DNA from: Betaproteobacteria bacterium
GTDB lineage: Bacteria; Pseudomonadota; Gammaproteobacteria; Burkholderiales; Rhodocyclaceae
DNA length: 64,000 nucleotides
NCBI GenBank assembly: GCA_009781175.1
Contig: WQYQ01000014.1
Span: 29,541-93,540, forward strand
Reading direction: 5' to 3'
The notes beneath the pieces are model-generated. The model made no database searches. It was not told the DNA's origin and was given only the letters and a program-made list of their open reading frames with translations. How positions within the stretch are numbered: position 1 is the stretch's first letter; the number at the start of each line of letters is the position of its first letter. Below, piece after piece: positions 1 through 9,281 of this stretch. The position numbers and the translations under genes are program-made.

Positions 1-429
1 GAACATTGCGCGATCGCGCGTCACGAACGAAATTTCCGGCTTGGCATCGAGCATCGCGACGGCTTGATCGGGCGAGAGCACCTGCGGCAGCGCTTTGGGC
101 GATTTGGGCGCACGCACATTGATGACGGGATTGGCGTCGAGCTTATCGTCTAATACGCACCAGCGATAGAAGCCGCGCCAAGTCGAAAGCGTGCGCGCCA
201 GCGAACGGCCGGATAAGCCTTGCACATGCAGGCGGGCGCTGAAGCGCCGGATATCGTGCGGAGAAAGGGTGTTGAAACCGCGCGGGGCCGCGAGTGCGAC
301 CAGTTTCTGCAAATCACGCCGATAGCTCGCAAGCGTATTCAAACTCGCACGGCGTTCACTGCCCATCCACCTCAGCCATTTTTCCGCCAAGGGGGGAAGT
401 TCATGTTCCGGCGCGGCGGTTTCGTCCAT
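1..429 (-). CDS. xerC: Tyrosine recombinase XerC, N-terminal part (cut by window edge)
   Basis: The 143 codons visible match the N-terminal SAM-like core-binding domain of the Xer recombinases: a helical region with LNTLASYRRDLQ near residue 30 and GLSGRSLARTLSTWRGFYRW near residue 75, then the start of the catalytic domain. The catalytic Arg/His/Tyr residues lie beyond the window. XerC works with XerD to resolve chromosome dimers at dif. The ATG at 427-429 starts two bases after the stop of the DUF484 gene, so the two are probably co-translated. The order dapF-DUF484-xerC is classical in beta- and gammaproteobacteria and supports XerC over XerD or an integrase. Confidence 0.9.
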   Translation of the reverse strand, partial: MDETAAPEHELPPLAEKWLRWMGSERRASLNTLASYRRDLQKLVALAAPRGFNTLSPHDIRRFSARLHVQGLSGRSLARTLSTWRGFYRWCVLDDKLDANPVINVRAPKSPKALPQVLSPDQAVAMLDAKPEISFVTRDRAMF

Positions 430-431
430 TT

Positions 432-1097
432 TCAGCCGAGATATTTGAGCAGCGAAGCGCCGACGAGGTCGGCAATTCGCGCCACGTAAAGCGTGCCCAT
501 TTCAGGGTAGAAGCGCTCCAGCTCTTCGCTGCCGAGCGCGAGCAGGCCGAAAACCTGATTGTCGCGCCGCAAGGGCAGCAGGGCGAGCGAACGGATATGG
601 CTCGCGGCTTCGCCAAACCACTGGGCGACTTCCGGTTGCGTGGCGGGGCCGCAGTAGGGGTGACGCAGATCGGCGGCGAAGAAACGCAATTCTTCGGATA
701 CAGGTTCGAATTCGGACGTCGGTCGCGTGATGATGCTGTTCCAGATCCGCAGCGCGACATGCGGCACCGAAAAATCTTCGACCAGATGGGTGTCAAGCTC
801 GCCGCGCACGTTTTCGAAGCTGCTTGCTTCGAGCAGGCTCAGGCTCAGGCGGTGCACTTTTTCGGAGATCGCATCGTTTTCCTCGCCAAAGCGGATCAGA
901 TTGCCCATCTTCTCCTGTAATAAATGCAATTTGTCGCGCAGCGCGAGAAGCTGGCGCTCGGAAAGCGAAATCGCCTTCCCGGTATCGGGGTGTGGAATCG
1001 CAAGCGTCGTCAATAAGGCGGCGTGTTCGTTGAAAAATTCGGGGTGCTCTTGCAGGTAATCGACTACGTCTTTGGCGTTCATGTGATTGGGAAACAA
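432..1097 (-). CDS. DUF484 family protein
   Basis: A 221-residue protein of the DUF484 family. It opens with the typical helical segment (DVVDYLQEHPEFFNEHAALL), then a coiled region (residues about 45-75), and a GAF-like domain from about residue 90 to the end. The biochemical role of the family is unknown. It is almost always found between dapF and xerC, as here. The start ATG is 1095-1097, 32 bases from the dapF stop. Length is normal for the family. No catalytic residues can be pointed to, so a structural or ligand-sensing role is only a guess. Confidence 0.85.
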   Translation of the reverse strand: MFPNHMNAKDVVDYLQEHPEFFNEHAALLTTLAIPHPDTGKAISLSERQLLALRDKLHLLQEKMGNLIRFGEENDAISEKVHRLSLSLLEASSFENVRGELDTHLVEDFSVPHVALRIWNSIITRPTSEFEPVSEELRFFAADLRHPYCGPATQPEVAQWFGEAASHIRSLALLPLRRDNQVFGLLALGSEELERFYPEMGTLYVARIADLVGASLLKYLG

Positions 1098-1129
1098 AAG
1101 AGAACGGATTCAGGGAAGTTGCATGGGCT

Positions 1130-1960
1130 TCACTCGATTTCGATTTCGCCTTCGAAAACGGAGACCGCCGGGCCCGTCATATGCACCGAAGTGCCGGGGC
1201 CGCCCCAGGCGATGGTGAGATCGCCGCCGCGCGTGGAAACCTGCACCGGGCTGTCGAGCAAGCCACGCCGGATGCCGGTGACGACCGCTGCGCAGGCACC
1301 CGTGCCGCAGGCCAGCGTTTCGCCCGCGGCGCGTTCGAAAACGCGCAGGCGTATCCGGTCGCGTTCGAGGATTTGCATGAAGCCCGCGTTGACGCGGGCC
1401 GGGAAACGCGGATGGCGTTCGATCAACGGGCCTTGGGTTTCGACCGGTGCGCGTTCGATGTCCGCGACAAGCTGCGTGGCATGCGGATTGCCCATGCTGA
1501 CAGCGCCGATCAGAACTTCCTCGCCGCCTACTTCGAGCACTTGGGCCGGCGCGTCGGAATCGGAAATAAAGGGAATCCGCTGCGGGTCGAGAATCGGAAC
1601 GCCCATATCGACCGATACGAGGCCGTCGGCGGTCAGACGCGGCGTGATGACGCCGGCCAGCGTTTCGACGCGGATTTCGTCGCGCTCGGACAAACCTTTG
1701 TCGCGCACGAAGCGGGCGAAGCAGCGCGCGCCGTTGCCGCATTGTTCGACTTCGCCGTCGAGGTTGAAAATCCGGTAACGGAAATCGGCATCGGCTAAGC
1801 GGCTCGGTTCGACGATCAGAATTTGATCGCAGCCGACGCCGAAACGGCGGTCGGCAAGGAAGCGCGCGCGCGCGGGTGTCATTTCGAAGGGCTGGCGAAT
1901 CGCGTCGATGACGACGAAATCGTTGCCCAGCCCTTGCATTTTGGTAAAGCACAGTTTCAT
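1130..1960 (-). CDS. dapF: Diaminopimelate epimerase
   Basis: 276 residues, the usual DapF length. The enzyme converts LL- to meso-diaminopimelate in lysine and peptidoglycan synthesis, using two cysteines as acid and base. Both are visible: C74 in QCGNGARCF and C218 in ACGTGACAA. The N-terminus [13 protein letters not shown] is typical. I chose the ATG at 1958-1960 because it aligns with the family; an in-frame upstream ATG (2024-2026) would add 22 unrelated residues and overlap the neighbouring gene. It is the first gene of a dapF-DUF484-xerC operon. Confidence 0.95.
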   Translation of the reverse strand: MKLCFTKMQGLGNDFVVIDAIRQPFEMTPARARFLADRRFGVGCDQILIVEPSRLADADFRYRIFNLDGEVEQCGNGARCFARFVRDKGLSERDEIRVETLAGVITPRLTADGLVSVDMGVPILDPQRIPFISDSDAPAQVLEVGGEEVLIGAVSMGNPHATQLVADIERAPVETQGPLIERHPRFPARVNAGFMQILERDRIRLRVFERAAGETLACGTGACAAVVTGIRRGLLDSPVQVSTRGGDLTIAWGGPGTSVHMTGPAVSVFEGEIEIE

Positions 1961-1989
1961 CGTGGCATTCTCCCACACCCGCGCTGCAT

Positions 1990-2403
1990 TTAGCCCATCA
2001 ACTGCTTCCAGCGCCGAAAGATGCAATCGTCCATCACGACCGTGGCGCCCGCATCACGGGCGCGCTGCGCGGCGGCTTCATCGATAACGTCGTCCTGCAT
2101 CCAAATCGCGGGAATGCCGAGCCGGACGGCCTCATCCACCATCGGCCCGACGCGCTCGGCGTTGATGAAGAAATCCGCCAGATCAATGCGCTCAGGCACT
2201 GCGGAGAGCGACGGATAGGTTTTTTCGCCGAAAAGGGTTTCGGCTGCCGGATGGATCGGAATGATGCGGCAGCCATGTTCTTGCAGGAATTTGGCGATGT
2301 AGTGGCTGGGCCGTTCCGGCTTCGGCGAGGCACCGACGATTGCGATCGTGTGGACCTTTTGCAGCAGGGCTTTCAGGGCGGCTTCATCGGGATTGCGGAA
2401 CAT
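1990..2403 (-). CDS. CoA-binding domain protein (YccU family)
   Basis: A 137-residue single-domain Rossmann protein of the CoA_binding_2/YccU family. The nucleotide-binding start is [16 protein letters not shown] at about residues 20-35, followed by IIPIHPAAE, the family signature after the second strand. Homologues resemble the CoA-binding domain of succinyl-CoA synthetase, but the substrate is not established. It sits just upstream of dapF on the same strand with a 29-base gap to the dapF start, so co-transcription is possible. Confidence 0.85.
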   Translation of the reverse strand: MFRNPDEAALKALLQKVHTIAIVGASPKPERPSHYIAKFLQEHGCRIIPIHPAAETLFGEKTYPSLSAVPERIDLADFFINAERVGPMVDEAVRLGIPAIWMQDDVIDEAAAQRARDAGATVVMDDCIFRRWKQLMG

Positions 2404-2492
2404 GGCGGTCTCCTCTCCACTGCGCGGGGTTTCCGATGATACTCGCGCAAACGCTGCGCCGGCGCAAAAAGGATTGAGATGGCGCGGATGCG

Positions 2493-3371
2493 CTAGCGGT
2501 AGACACTCGCTTCGCCGGGCGGGCGCGTCTTGAAGCGCTTGTGCACCCAGTAATACTGCTCGGGCATCTTCAGCACATGGCGCTCGATTTCGGCGTTCAT
2601 ACGCAGCGTGTCGGCGTATTCGTCAGCGCCAGGAAAGTCGTCCCAGAACGGGCCTACGCTGACGGCGTAGCCTTTGCCCGCCGGCAGCATGCGGATCACG
2701 CAGGTCACGACGTCCGCACGCGCTAGTTTGGCGATGCGTGGCAGCCCAGGCACCGTCGCGGCCTGTACGCCGAAGAACGGCACGAAGATCGAATCGCGCG
2801 GGCCGAAATCCATGTCCGGCAGATAGTAGAAAATTCGTCCGCCTTCGCGCAGTTTTTTGATCGCGGCGCGCACGCCTTCCTGGCGCGAGAGCAGATATTG
2901 CCTGCCGAAGCGGCTGCGGCCGTGGAACAGCCATTTTTCGAGTTCCTTGTTCTTCTGCGCCGAATAAATGCTGACGCTGTCGACCTCGGTCGCGAGCCGC
3001 GTCGCGGCGGTATCGAGCGCGCAGAAATGCGGCACGAGTAGGATGACGGGCCGCCCTTCGGCAAGCCGCGCGTGCACCTTTTCCATGCCGTCGACGCGCA
3101 CGAGCCTGCGGATTCGTTCGGCTGATCCGAACCAGAGCAGACCCCGCTCAAGGAAGCTGCGCGCTACGCACATGCAGTGGCGGCGGGCAAGCCGGGCGCG
3201 CTGTGCAGCGGATAAGTGAGGAAAGCACAGGCGCAGGTTCGTCAGGATGACGCGGCGGCGCGGCACGACGAGCCAGTAGAGCAGCCAGCCGAGCCCGTTA
3301 CCGATTGCGGCTTGCACGGGTAACGGCAGCCAGTGCAGCAGCCAGAGCAGAACGACGACAAGCCGGCTCAT
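2493..3371 (-). CDS. Lipid A acyltransferase, LpxL/LpxM (HtrB/MsbB) family, second copy
   Basis: 292 residues of the lysophospholipid/lipid A acyltransferase family. An N-terminal membrane segment (about residues 4-35) is followed by the catalytic HX4D box in VPHFCALDTA. Such enzymes add a secondary acyl chain to Kdo2-lipid A at the inner face of the cytoplasmic membrane. The ATG at 3369-3371 overlaps the stop of the upstream paralogue by four bases (ATGA), so the two are translationally coupled. Which of the pair plays the LpxL and which the LpxM role cannot be told from sequence alone. Confidence 0.85.
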   Translation of the reverse strand: MSRLVVVLLWLLHWLPLPVQAAIGNGLGWLLYWLVVPRRRVILTNLRLCFPHLSAAQRARLARRHCMCVARSFLERGLLWFGSAERIRRLVRVDGMEKVHARLAEGRPVILLVPHFCALDTAATRLATEVDSVSIYSAQKNKELEKWLFHGRSRFGRQYLLSRQEGVRAAIKKLREGGRIFYYLPDMDFGPRDSIFVPFFGVQAATVPGLPRIAKLARADVVTCVIRMLPAGKGYAVSVGPFWDDFPGADEYADTLRMNAEIERHVLKMPEQYYWVHKRFKTRPPGEASVYR

Positions 3372-4237
3372 GCGGCGGGTTCCTGCGCGTTGTTTGGCCC
3401 AGGCACGCCGGCAGGTTGTTTGTAGCGGTTATAACCCCATAAATATTGAGCGGGGCAGGAAAGTATCTGGCGTTCGAGCGCGGCATTGAGCGCGGTGACG
3501 CGTTCGGCCGGCGCGCCGTCGGGCAAGACAAGCGGTTCCAAATGCAGGTGATAGCCGCGGCCCCAGGACAATCTGCGCGCAAACGCGATGAAAGCCGGCG
3601 CGCCGTTCTGGCCCGCAAGCCGCGCGGCAAGCGTCATCGAATACGCGGGTTTGCCGAAGAACGGCGCCCACAATCCTTCGCCAGCTTGCGGCACTTGATC
3701 GGGTAGAATGCCGATCGCTTCGCCGGCCTTGAGCGCCTTGAGCAGGGCGCGCACGCCCGCGGCGTCGGCGGGGACCGCGTGCATCCGGCCGCGATTGCGC
3801 CCGGCGTCCATCAGCGGCGCCAGAATCGCTTTGCGCGGGCGGCGGAACAGCACGGTGATCGGGCCCGCCGTGCAGGCATAGAACTGTGCCGAGATTTCGA
3901 AGCAACCCAGGTGCGGCGTTACGAAGAGTATGCCGCGGCCGGCATCGCGCGCCGCCAATACGGCATCCCAACCCGATGTACTGCGGATGGCCCGGGCCAA
4001 TTGCTCAGACGGCCGCGACCAGACCCAGGCGGTTTCGAACGCGCCCTTGCCTGCTTCGGCGGCGGCATGCAGCCGTTCGAATAAGCTTGCGCGGCGGCCC
4101 AGGGCGCGGCTTAGGTTATCCGCCAGCGTGCGCCGATAAGATCCGGCAAACGCCCATACGAGCAAACCGAGTTTCGCGCCCGATAGATGCAGGATGAAAA
4201 GCGGAAGACGGCCGAGCAGACGGAAGATGGTGTTCAT
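3368..4237 (-). CDS. Lipid A acyltransferase, LpxL/LpxM family, first copy
   Basis: 289 residues, first gene of a two-gene acyltransferase operon. It has an N-terminal hydrophobic anchor (FILHLSGAKLGLLVWAFAGS) and an HX4E catalytic box in VTPHLGCFEIS. HX4E is an accepted variant of HX4D in the LpxL family. The GILPDQVP segment further on is also typical. It is divergent from metK, whose promoter and leader fill the 187-base gap. The different box (E here, D in the partner) suggests two functional classes rather than a recent duplication. Confidence 0.85.
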   Translation of the reverse strand: MNTIFRLLGRLPLFILHLSGAKLGLLVWAFAGSYRRTLADNLSRALGRRASLFERLHAAAEAGKGAFETAWVWSRPSEQLARAIRSTSGWDAVLAARDAGRGILFVTPHLGCFEISAQFYACTAGPITVLFRRPRKAILAPLMDAGRNRGRMHAVPADAAGVRALLKALKAGEAIGILPDQVPQAGEGLWAPFFGKPAYSMTLAARLAGQNGAPAFIAFARRLSWGRGYHLHLEPLVLPDGAPAERVTALNAALERQILSCPAQYLWGYNRYKQPAGVPGPNNAQEPAA

Positions 4238-4264
4238 TACGGCACACCGATGCCCGGTGCGGAT

Positions 4265-4294
4265 TTGACGAAATTTTTTGGGTGGGGGGATAAT
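4265..4294 (+). promoter_or_regulatory. Sigma-70 promoter of metK
   Basis: TTGACG (4265-4270) is followed after 18 bases by GATAAT (4289-4294), five of six bases matching the -10 consensus. Transcription would start near 4301, exactly where the structured metK leader begins. Confidence 0.7.
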
Positions 4295-4304
4295 ACCAAC
4301 TTAT

Positions 4305-4359
4305 CCGCCGAGTTAAACCGACAACTTGCAGGGCGGCCATAAATACTGCTAAAGCGTCG
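4305..4359 (+). ncRNA. SAM-II-like riboswitch aptamer upstream of metK
   Basis: The leader fits the SAM-II (metA motif) pattern. P1 is CCGCC (4305-4309) with GGCGG (4332-4336). The loop carries the AAACCG and CTTGCA blocks (4315-4330). The 3' side has ATAAA then GCTAAAG (4339-4354), the most diagnostic block. A pseudoknot P2 can form between CGAC (4319-4322) and GTCG (4356-4359). SAM-II senses S-adenosylmethionine, the product of MetK, so feedback control is logical. The identification is by eye against the remembered consensus, without a covariance-model score. I considered SAH and SAM-I types and their signatures are absent. Confidence 0.75.
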
Positions 4360-4367
4360 CCCGCTCG

Positions 4368-4411
4368 AAACCCCGGAGTTGGCCGCGCAGGCTTACCGGG
4401 GTTTTCGTTTT
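4368..4411 (+). terminator. Riboswitch-controlled intrinsic terminator in the metK leader
   Basis: A perfect 9-bp stem, AAACCCCGG (4368-4376) with CCGGGGTTT (4396-4404), runs into a TTTTCGTTTT tract just before the metK ribosome-binding site. The P1 3' strand GCGGCCA (4333-4339) can alternatively pair with TGGCCGC (4380-4386) in the terminator loop. That gives a plausible, unproven link between SAM binding and termination. Confidence 0.7.
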
Positions 4412-4424
4412 GGGAGTTCTCAGC

Positions 4425-5588
4425 ATGAGCAATAATTTTCTGTTTACTTCGGAGTCTGTCTCCGAAGGCCATCCGGACAAGGTTGCGGACCAGATTTCGG
4501 ACGCTATCCTCGACGCGATTTTCAGCGAGGATAAACACGCCCGCGTTGCGGCCGAGACGCTGTGCAATACGGGCCTCGTCGTGCTCGCCGGTGAAATCAC
4601 CACGCACGCGAATATCGACTACATCCAGGTCGCGCGCGACACCATCAAGCGTATCGGCTACGACAACACTGACTATGGCATCGACTACAAAGGCTGCGCG
4701 GTGCTGGTGGCCTACGACAAGCAGAGCCCCGATATTGCGCAAGGCGTCGATCACGCGTCCGACGATTACCTGAACACGGGCGCCGGCGACCAGGGCCTGA
4801 TGTTCGGCTACGCCTGCGACGAAACGCCGCAATTGATGCCCGCGCCGATCTGGTATGCGCACCGCCTCGTCCAGCGCCAGTCCGAGCTGCGCAAGGATGG
4901 CCGCTTGCCGTGGCTGCGTCCCGACGCGAAGAGCCAGGTGACGTTCCGCTATGTGGACGGCAAGCCGCACTCGGTCGACACGGTCGTGCTTTCGACGCAG
5001 CACGCGCCTGACATCACACAGGACGCGATCAAGGAAGCCGTTGTCGAGGACATCATCAAGGCCGTGATTCCGGCCGAGCTGCTCAAGGATACGAAATACC
5101 TTGTCAACCCGACCGGCCGCTTCGTGATCGGTGGCCCACAGGGCGATTGTGGTTTGACGGGCCGCAAAATTATCGTCGACACCTATGGCGGCGCTTGCCC
5201 GCATGGCGGCGGCGCTTTCTCCGGCAAGGACCCGACCAAGGTCGACCGTTCAGCGGCCTACGCCGCGCGTTATGTGGCGAAGAATATCGTCGCCGCCGGG
5301 CTTGCCCGCCAATGCCAGGTGCAAGTGTCCTATGCGATCGGCGTTGCGCGTCCGATCAATGTGACGGTGTATACCGAAGGCACGGGAAGGATTCCGGACG
5401 AGCAGATCGCGCAACTGGTCGAAGCGCATTTCGATCTACGGCCGAAAGGCATCATCCAGATGCTCGATCTGCTGCGCCCGGTCTATCAAAAAACCGCCGC
5501 CTACGGCCATTTTGGCCGCGACGAGCCGGAGTTCACCTGGGAAGCGACCGACAAGGTCGAAGCGCTACGCGCCGCCACCGGGCTCTAA
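4425..5588 (+). CDS. metK: S-adenosylmethionine synthetase
   Basis: 387 residues. Makes SAM from methionine and ATP in the cytoplasm. The ATP site [14 protein letters not shown] lies at residues 15-28 and the methionine/metal loop [12 protein letters not shown] near residue 120, with the [19 protein letters not shown] segment in the C-terminal third. The ATG at 4425 has a GGGAG Shine-Dalgarno 8 bases upstream; a further upstream in-frame start is not needed. It stands alone, preceded by its own promoter, riboswitch and attenuator, and is followed by a strong bidirectional terminator shared with ompW. Confidence 0.98.
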   Translation: MSNNFLFTSESVSEGHPDKVADQISDAILDAIFSEDKHARVAAETLCNTGLVVLAGEITTHANIDYIQVARDTIKRIGYDNTDYGIDYKGCAVLVAYDKQSPDIAQGVDHASDDYLNTGAGDQGLMFGYACDETPQLMPAPIWYAHRLVQRQSELRKDGRLPWLRPDAKSQVTFRYVDGKPHSVDTVVLSTQHAPDITQDAIKEAVVEDIIKAVIPAELLKDTKYLVNPTGRFVIGGPQGDCGLTGRKIIVDTYGGACPHGGGAFSGKDPTKVDRSAAYAARYVAKNIVAAGLARQCQVQVSYAIGVARPINVTVYTEGTGRIPDEQIAQLVEAHFDLRPKGIIQMLDLLRPVYQKTAAYGHFGRDEPEFTWEATDKVEALRAATGL

Positions 5589-5601
5589 GTTCTCCAGATG
5601 T

Positions 5602-5632
5602 AAAAAGGGCAGCTCGAAGAGCTGCCCTTTTT
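5602..5632. terminator. Bidirectional intrinsic terminator between metK and ompW
   Basis: A 14-bp perfect stem, AAAAAGGGCAGCTC with GAGCTGCCCTTTTT, closes on a GAA loop. T-runs on both strands let it end metK (plus) and ompW (minus). Confidence 0.9.
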
Positions 5633-5651
5633 ATCAGCAAACGGACTTCGC

Positions 5652-6263
5652 TTAGAAACGATAACCGACGCCAATACTCATGATCCACGGATCGAGGTTG
5701 AGCTTAGCAACCGTGTTGCCACCGAGATAGACATCGGTGTTCATCCAAGTGTATTTGATGTCGGCGTTCAAATACCACTGCGGAGCGATCTTGTAATCAA
5801 CGCCGAGCTGCAGCGACGGACCCCAGCTATAGCGCTTGACATCGACGGCGCCACCCAGAATATCCACATTCCAGAAACGCGTGTAGTTGATACCGACGCC
5901 GGCGTAGGGTTTGAAGTCACCCATCGGCAGATGGTACTGAACCATCAGGTGCGGCGGCAGTTCCTGCAAAGAGCCAATCTTGTCGCCACCAAGCGAGATG
6001 TTGTGCTTCTGCGGCACCGACAGCACGAGTTCGGTCGCGATGTTCTGCGTGAAGAAGTAGGTGACGTCAACTTCTGGAATCCACTTGCTTTGAGCGGCGA
6101 CATCGGCTCCCAGCACGTTGTCGCTGTTATTGTTGCTGAAGTCCACATACGTGGCGCGGGCACGCACCAACCAGTTGCCTTCATCGGCGGCGAAAGCGGC
6201 GCTGGAAGCGCACAGACCCACGGCAAGAGCTCCAGCGATTGCGCTACGAATCATGTAAGACAT
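5652..6263 (-). CDS. ompW: Outer membrane protein OmpW family
   Basis: 203 residues. A signal peptide (about residues 1-25, ending SSAAFA) precedes an eight-stranded beta-barrel sequence with the OmpW signature blocks WIPEVDVTYFFTQNIATEL and the C-terminal PWIMSIGVGYRF, ending in Phe as outer-membrane proteins do. OmpW barrels pass small hydrophobic molecules and are often induced under low oxygen. An FNR-type site lies at the right distance upstream, in agreement. The alternative start at Met4 would leave a similar signal peptide. Confidence 0.92.
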   Translation of the reverse strand: MSYMIRSAIAGALAVGLCASSAAFAADEGNWLVRARATYVDFSNNNSDNVLGADVAAQSKWIPEVDVTYFFTQNIATELVLSVPQKHNISLGGDKIGSLQELPPHLMVQYHLPMGDFKPYAGVGINYTRFWNVDILGGAVDVKRYSWGPSLQLGVDYKIAPQWYLNADIKYTWMNTDVYLGGNTVAKLNLDPWIMSIGVGYRF

Positions 6264-6305
6264 TCAAATATCCCCTATTACAAAATATGACTTAAAAACG
6301 TCTCA

Positions 6306-6348
6306 ATTCTATGGTTTCTTACGGTCTAGTTCGATTGACCGGAATCAA
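6306..6348 (-). promoter_or_regulatory. FNR-type promoter of ompW
   Basis: On the minus strand TTGATTCCGGTCAA (6348-6335) matches the FNR consensus TTGAT-N4-ATCAA at nine of ten positions. A -10-like TAGAAT (6311-6306) follows. The box centre lies about 42 bases before the expected start near 6299, the class II activator position. The activating protein would be an FNR/ANR homologue elsewhere in the genome. Confidence 0.6.
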
Positions 6349-6420
6349 ATTTACGCGTTACACATACGTTACACATCGGTCTTGTGGCGAGAAAACCTCA
6401 GTCTTTGAGCTGGGGGTGAC

Positions 6421-7383
6421 TTATTCGGCGAAATGGCAGGCCACCCGCTGGACACCAAGCTCCCGTAACACGGGTGTTTCTTCGCGGCAGCGCGGTTTGG
6501 CGTGCGGGCAGCGCGAGGCGTAGGCGCAGCCCGGAGGGGGTGCCAAGGGCGATGGCGGTTCGCCATGTAGCGGCTCGCGCGCCACACGGTCGGCCGGGTC
6601 GAGCCGCGGCGTTGCCGCGAGCAGCGCGCGTGTATAGGGATGACGCGGCGATGCGAAGATCGCGTGTGCCGGCCCTTGTTCGACGATGCGGCCGAAGTAC
6701 ATCACGATCACCGTGTCGGCGATATGTTCGACGACCGCGAGATTATGCGAAATGAAGACGTAGGCCACGCCGGTGTCTTGTTGCAGATCCATCAGCAGGT
6801 TCAGCACCTGGGCCTGGATCGAAACATCGAGCGCCGAAACCGGCTCGTCGGCCACCACGAGCGCGGGCTGCGTCATCAATGCGCGCGCGATCGCGATGCG
6901 CTGGCGCTGGCCGCCCGAAAACATGTACGGATAACGTGCCGCGTGTTCGGGGCGCAAACCTACCCGAGCCAGTGCTTCATTCACTTTTTCGTGGCGCGCT
7001 TGGGCCGATAAAGCGCCTTGAATCCGCAGCGGCTCTGCGAGAATCGTCGCGATGCGCTTGCGCGGATTGAGGCTTGCATACGGGTTCTGGAACACCATTT
7101 GCACTTTGGGGCGCAGATTTTTCAGCACGTCTTTTGACGCATCGGCAAGCTCGACGCCTTCAAGCAGCAGGTGTCCCGAAGTCGGCGTTTCGAGCATTGT
7201 GATCTGCCGCGCAAGCGTGCTTTTGCCGCAGCCGGATTCTCCGACGACGGCCAGCGTCTCGCCGGCCTGGATTGTGAAGCTCACGCCATCGAGCGCGCGT
7301 ACGACCGCCTTGGGGCGAAACGGACCGCGTGAAATCACGTAGTGTTTGCGCAGATCGAGCGCTTGAAACAAGACCTGGCTCAT
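6421..7383 (-). CDS. dppF: Dipeptide/oligopeptide ABC transporter ATPase (DppF/OppF type)
   Basis: 320 residues. Walker [10 protein letters not shown], signature [14 protein letters not shown] and Walker [14 protein letters not shown] are all present, followed by the C-terminal oligopeptide-transporter extension with clustered cysteines ([14 protein letters not shown]) typical of Dpp/Opp ATPases. It powers peptide uptake with DppD. It is last in dsrE-dppBCDF; its ATG overlaps the dppD stop by four bases. Substrate (peptide, haem, nickel or glutathione) cannot be told from the ATPase. Confidence 0.9.
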   Translation of the reverse strand: MSQVLFQALDLRKHYVISRGPFRPKAVVRALDGVSFTIQAGETLAVVGESGCGKSTLARQITMLETPTSGHLLLEGVELADASKDVLKNLRPKVQMVFQNPYASLNPRKRIATILAEPLRIQGALSAQARHEKVNEALARVGLRPEHAARYPYMFSGGQRQRIAIARALMTQPALVVADEPVSALDVSIQAQVLNLLMDLQQDTGVAYVFISHNLAVVEHIADTVIVMYFGRIVEQGPAHAIFASPRHPYTRALLAATPRLDPADRVAREPLHGEPPSPLAPPPGCAYASRCPHAKPRCREETPVLRELGVQRVACHFAE

Positions 7384-8375
7384 GTTTCAGACTCGCTTCG
7401 TTGCGCGGAGTTAGCGCCGTCCGCGTTGAGCGGAAAATGACAGCGCACGCGGTTTGGACCCTCTCCAAGCAGGGCCGGATGTTCTGTGTGGCAGCGCAGC
7501 GTCGCGAAACGGCAGCGCGGCGCGAGCAGGCAGCCGGCGGGTCGGTCGTAGCGCCCGGGTACGACGCCGGGCAGGCTTGTCAAACGCTTCGCGCCGCGGT
7601 TGCGCTCGGGCAGCGCGTCGAGCAGCGCTTGCGTATAGGGGTGGCGAGGTGCATTGAAGAGCACGCTTGCCTCGCCCATTTCCATTACCTGACCGGCATA
7701 CATCACGATGACGCGTTGCGCGGTTTCCGCGACCACGGCGAGATCGTGCGTAATCAACAGCAAGGCCATGTCACGCTCGCGTTGCAGACGTAATAACAGT
7801 TGCAAAACCTGCGCCTGCACGGTTACATCGAGCGCGGTCGTCGGCTCGTCGGCAATCAACAAACGCGGGTTACAGGCGATCGCCATCGCGATCATCACGC
7901 GCTGGCTCATGCCGCCCGAAATTTGGTGCGGATAGGCATTCAGGCGCTGCTCGGCGTCGGGGATTTCGACCTGCCGCAGAAGTTCGAGCGCGCGTATGCG
8001 CAAGGCGTGGCGCGAGCCGCCTTCGTGCGCCGCGAGCGTTTCCATGAGCTGCGCGCCAAGCGTGAAACAGGGGTTCAGACTGCCGGCCGGGTCCTGGAAC
8101 ACCATTGCGATGTCGCGGCCGAGCAGCTTGCGCCGCGCGCTGGCCTGCATTGTCAGCAAGTCATGCCCGGCGAAGTTCAGGCGTTCGGCGCTCACGCGCC
8201 CGGGCGGGTCGACGAGCCCCATCACGGCCAGCGAGGCAACGCTTTTGCCCGAGCCCGATTCGCCGACGAGTCCGACGACTTCACCAGCGGCGAGGCTCAA
8301 ATCGAGCCCGTCGACGGCCTTGAGCGCGGCCTTGCCAGAACCGAACTGCACGCAGAGATTGCGGACTTCCAACAT
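7380..8375 (-). CDS. dppD: Dipeptide/oligopeptide ABC transporter ATPase (DppD/OppD type)
   Basis: 331 residues. Walker [10 protein letters not shown], signature [15 protein letters not shown] and Walker [13 protein letters not shown] are intact, and the C-terminal region has the Dpp/Opp cysteine motif ([14 protein letters not shown]). It pairs with DppF as the energising dimer. It lies 6 bases downstream of dppC and overlaps dppF, so it is clearly part of the operon. Confidence 0.9.
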   Translation of the reverse strand: MLEVRNLCVQFGSGKAALKAVDGLDLSLAAGEVVGLVGESGSGKSVASLAVMGLVDPPGRVSAERLNFAGHDLLTMQASARRKLLGRDIAMVFQDPAGSLNPCFTLGAQLMETLAAHEGGSRHALRIRALELLRQVEIPDAEQRLNAYPHQISGGMSQRVMIAMAIACNPRLLIADEPTTALDVTVQAQVLQLLLRLQRERDMALLLITHDLAVVAETAQRVIVMYAGQVMEMGEASVLFNAPRHPYTQALLDALPERNRGAKRLTSLPGVVPGRYDRPAGCLLAPRCRFATLRCHTEHPALLGEGPNRVRCHFPLNADGANSAQRSESET

Positions 8376-8381
8376 GGATTC

Positions 8382-9281
8382 TTATTGCTTCAATTTAGGG
8401 TCGAGCGCATCGCGCAGGCCGTCGCCCATCAGGTTGAACGCGAGCACGGCGAGAAAGATCGCGATGCCGGGAAAGGTGACGATCCACCACGCGGATTGGA
8501 TGAATTCCATCGCGCTCGCGAGCATCGCGCCCCATTCGGCGGCGGGCGGTTGCGCGCCGAGGCCGAGAAAACCGAGCGCCGCGGCATCGAGAATGGCGGT
8601 CGAAAAACCGAGCGTCGCCTGCACGATCAGCGGCGCAAGACAGTTCGGCAGAATCGTGCCGAACATCAGACGCAATGTTCCTGCGCCAGCGATTTTCGAG
8701 GCGAGCACGTATTCCTTGTCGCGCTCCCCGATCACCGCGGCGCGCGTAAGGCGGACATAGTGCGGCAGCAGCACGATGGCGATCGCATACATCGCGTTCG
8801 TCAGCCCAGGGCCGAGCACGGCCACGATGGCCACCGCGAGCAGCAGCGAAGGCAGGGCGAGGAGAATATCCATCAAACGCATGATCGCGGTATCGAGCCA
8901 GCCGCGCAGAAAGCCGGCACACAGGCCAAGAAAAATCCCCAGGCCGAGCGACAGCGTGACCGAAACGAGGCCGATGCCGAGCGAGAGCCGTGCGCCGAAA
9001 ATCAGGCGTGAAAGCACATCGCGCCCCACGGCGTCCGTGCCAAGCAGGAACTCGGCGCGTCCGCCGCTTTGCCATGTGGGCGGCGTCAGCACGGCATTGC
9101 GATACTGTTCAATTGGCGAATGCGGCGCGAGTGTGCCGGCGAACACAGCGCAGATAATGAACAGCACGATGACGGCGAAACCGGCGAGCGCCCCCGGATT
9201 GCGCGCGAAGTCGCGCCAGAACTCGACGAACGGATGCGGCGTTTGGGGCGCAGCGAGGATGGCTTCTTGCGTATCGTTCAT
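8382..9281 (-). CDS. dppC: Peptide ABC transporter permease (DppC type)
   Basis: 299 residues with the N-terminal cytoplasmic segment, first membrane helix ([20 protein letters not shown]), and the binding-protein-dependent permease domain with five further helices. The EAA-loop region ([20 protein letters not shown]) contacts the ATPases. I chose the ATG at 9279-9281 because it overlaps the dppB stop (ATGA). The reading frame stays open far upstream inside dppB, but that is only an open antiphase frame. Confidence 0.9.
   Translation of the reverse strand: MNDTQEAILAAPQTPHPFVEFWRDFARNPGALAGFAVIVLFIICAVFAGTLAPHSPIEQYRNAVLTPPTWQSGGRAEFLLGTDAVGRDVLSRLIFGARLSLGIGLVSVTLSLGLGIFLGLCAGFLRGWLDTAIMRLMDILLALPSLLLAVAIVAVLGPGLTNAMYAIAIVLLPHYVRLTRAAVIGERDKEYVLASKIAGAGTLRLMFGTILPNCLAPLIVQATLGFSTAILDAAALGFLGLGAQPPAAEWGAMLASAMEFIQSAWWIVTFPGIAIFLAVLAFNLMGDGLRDALDPKLKQ

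Noticed and set aside
4301..4411. SAH or SAM-I riboswitch in the metK leader
   Set aside because: The conserved blocks of those classes are missing, while the SAM-II blocks are present in order.
7800..9011. 403-codon plus-strand frame over dppD and dppC
   Set aside because: Composition is that of an antisense frame; two intact ABC-transporter genes occupy the same bases.
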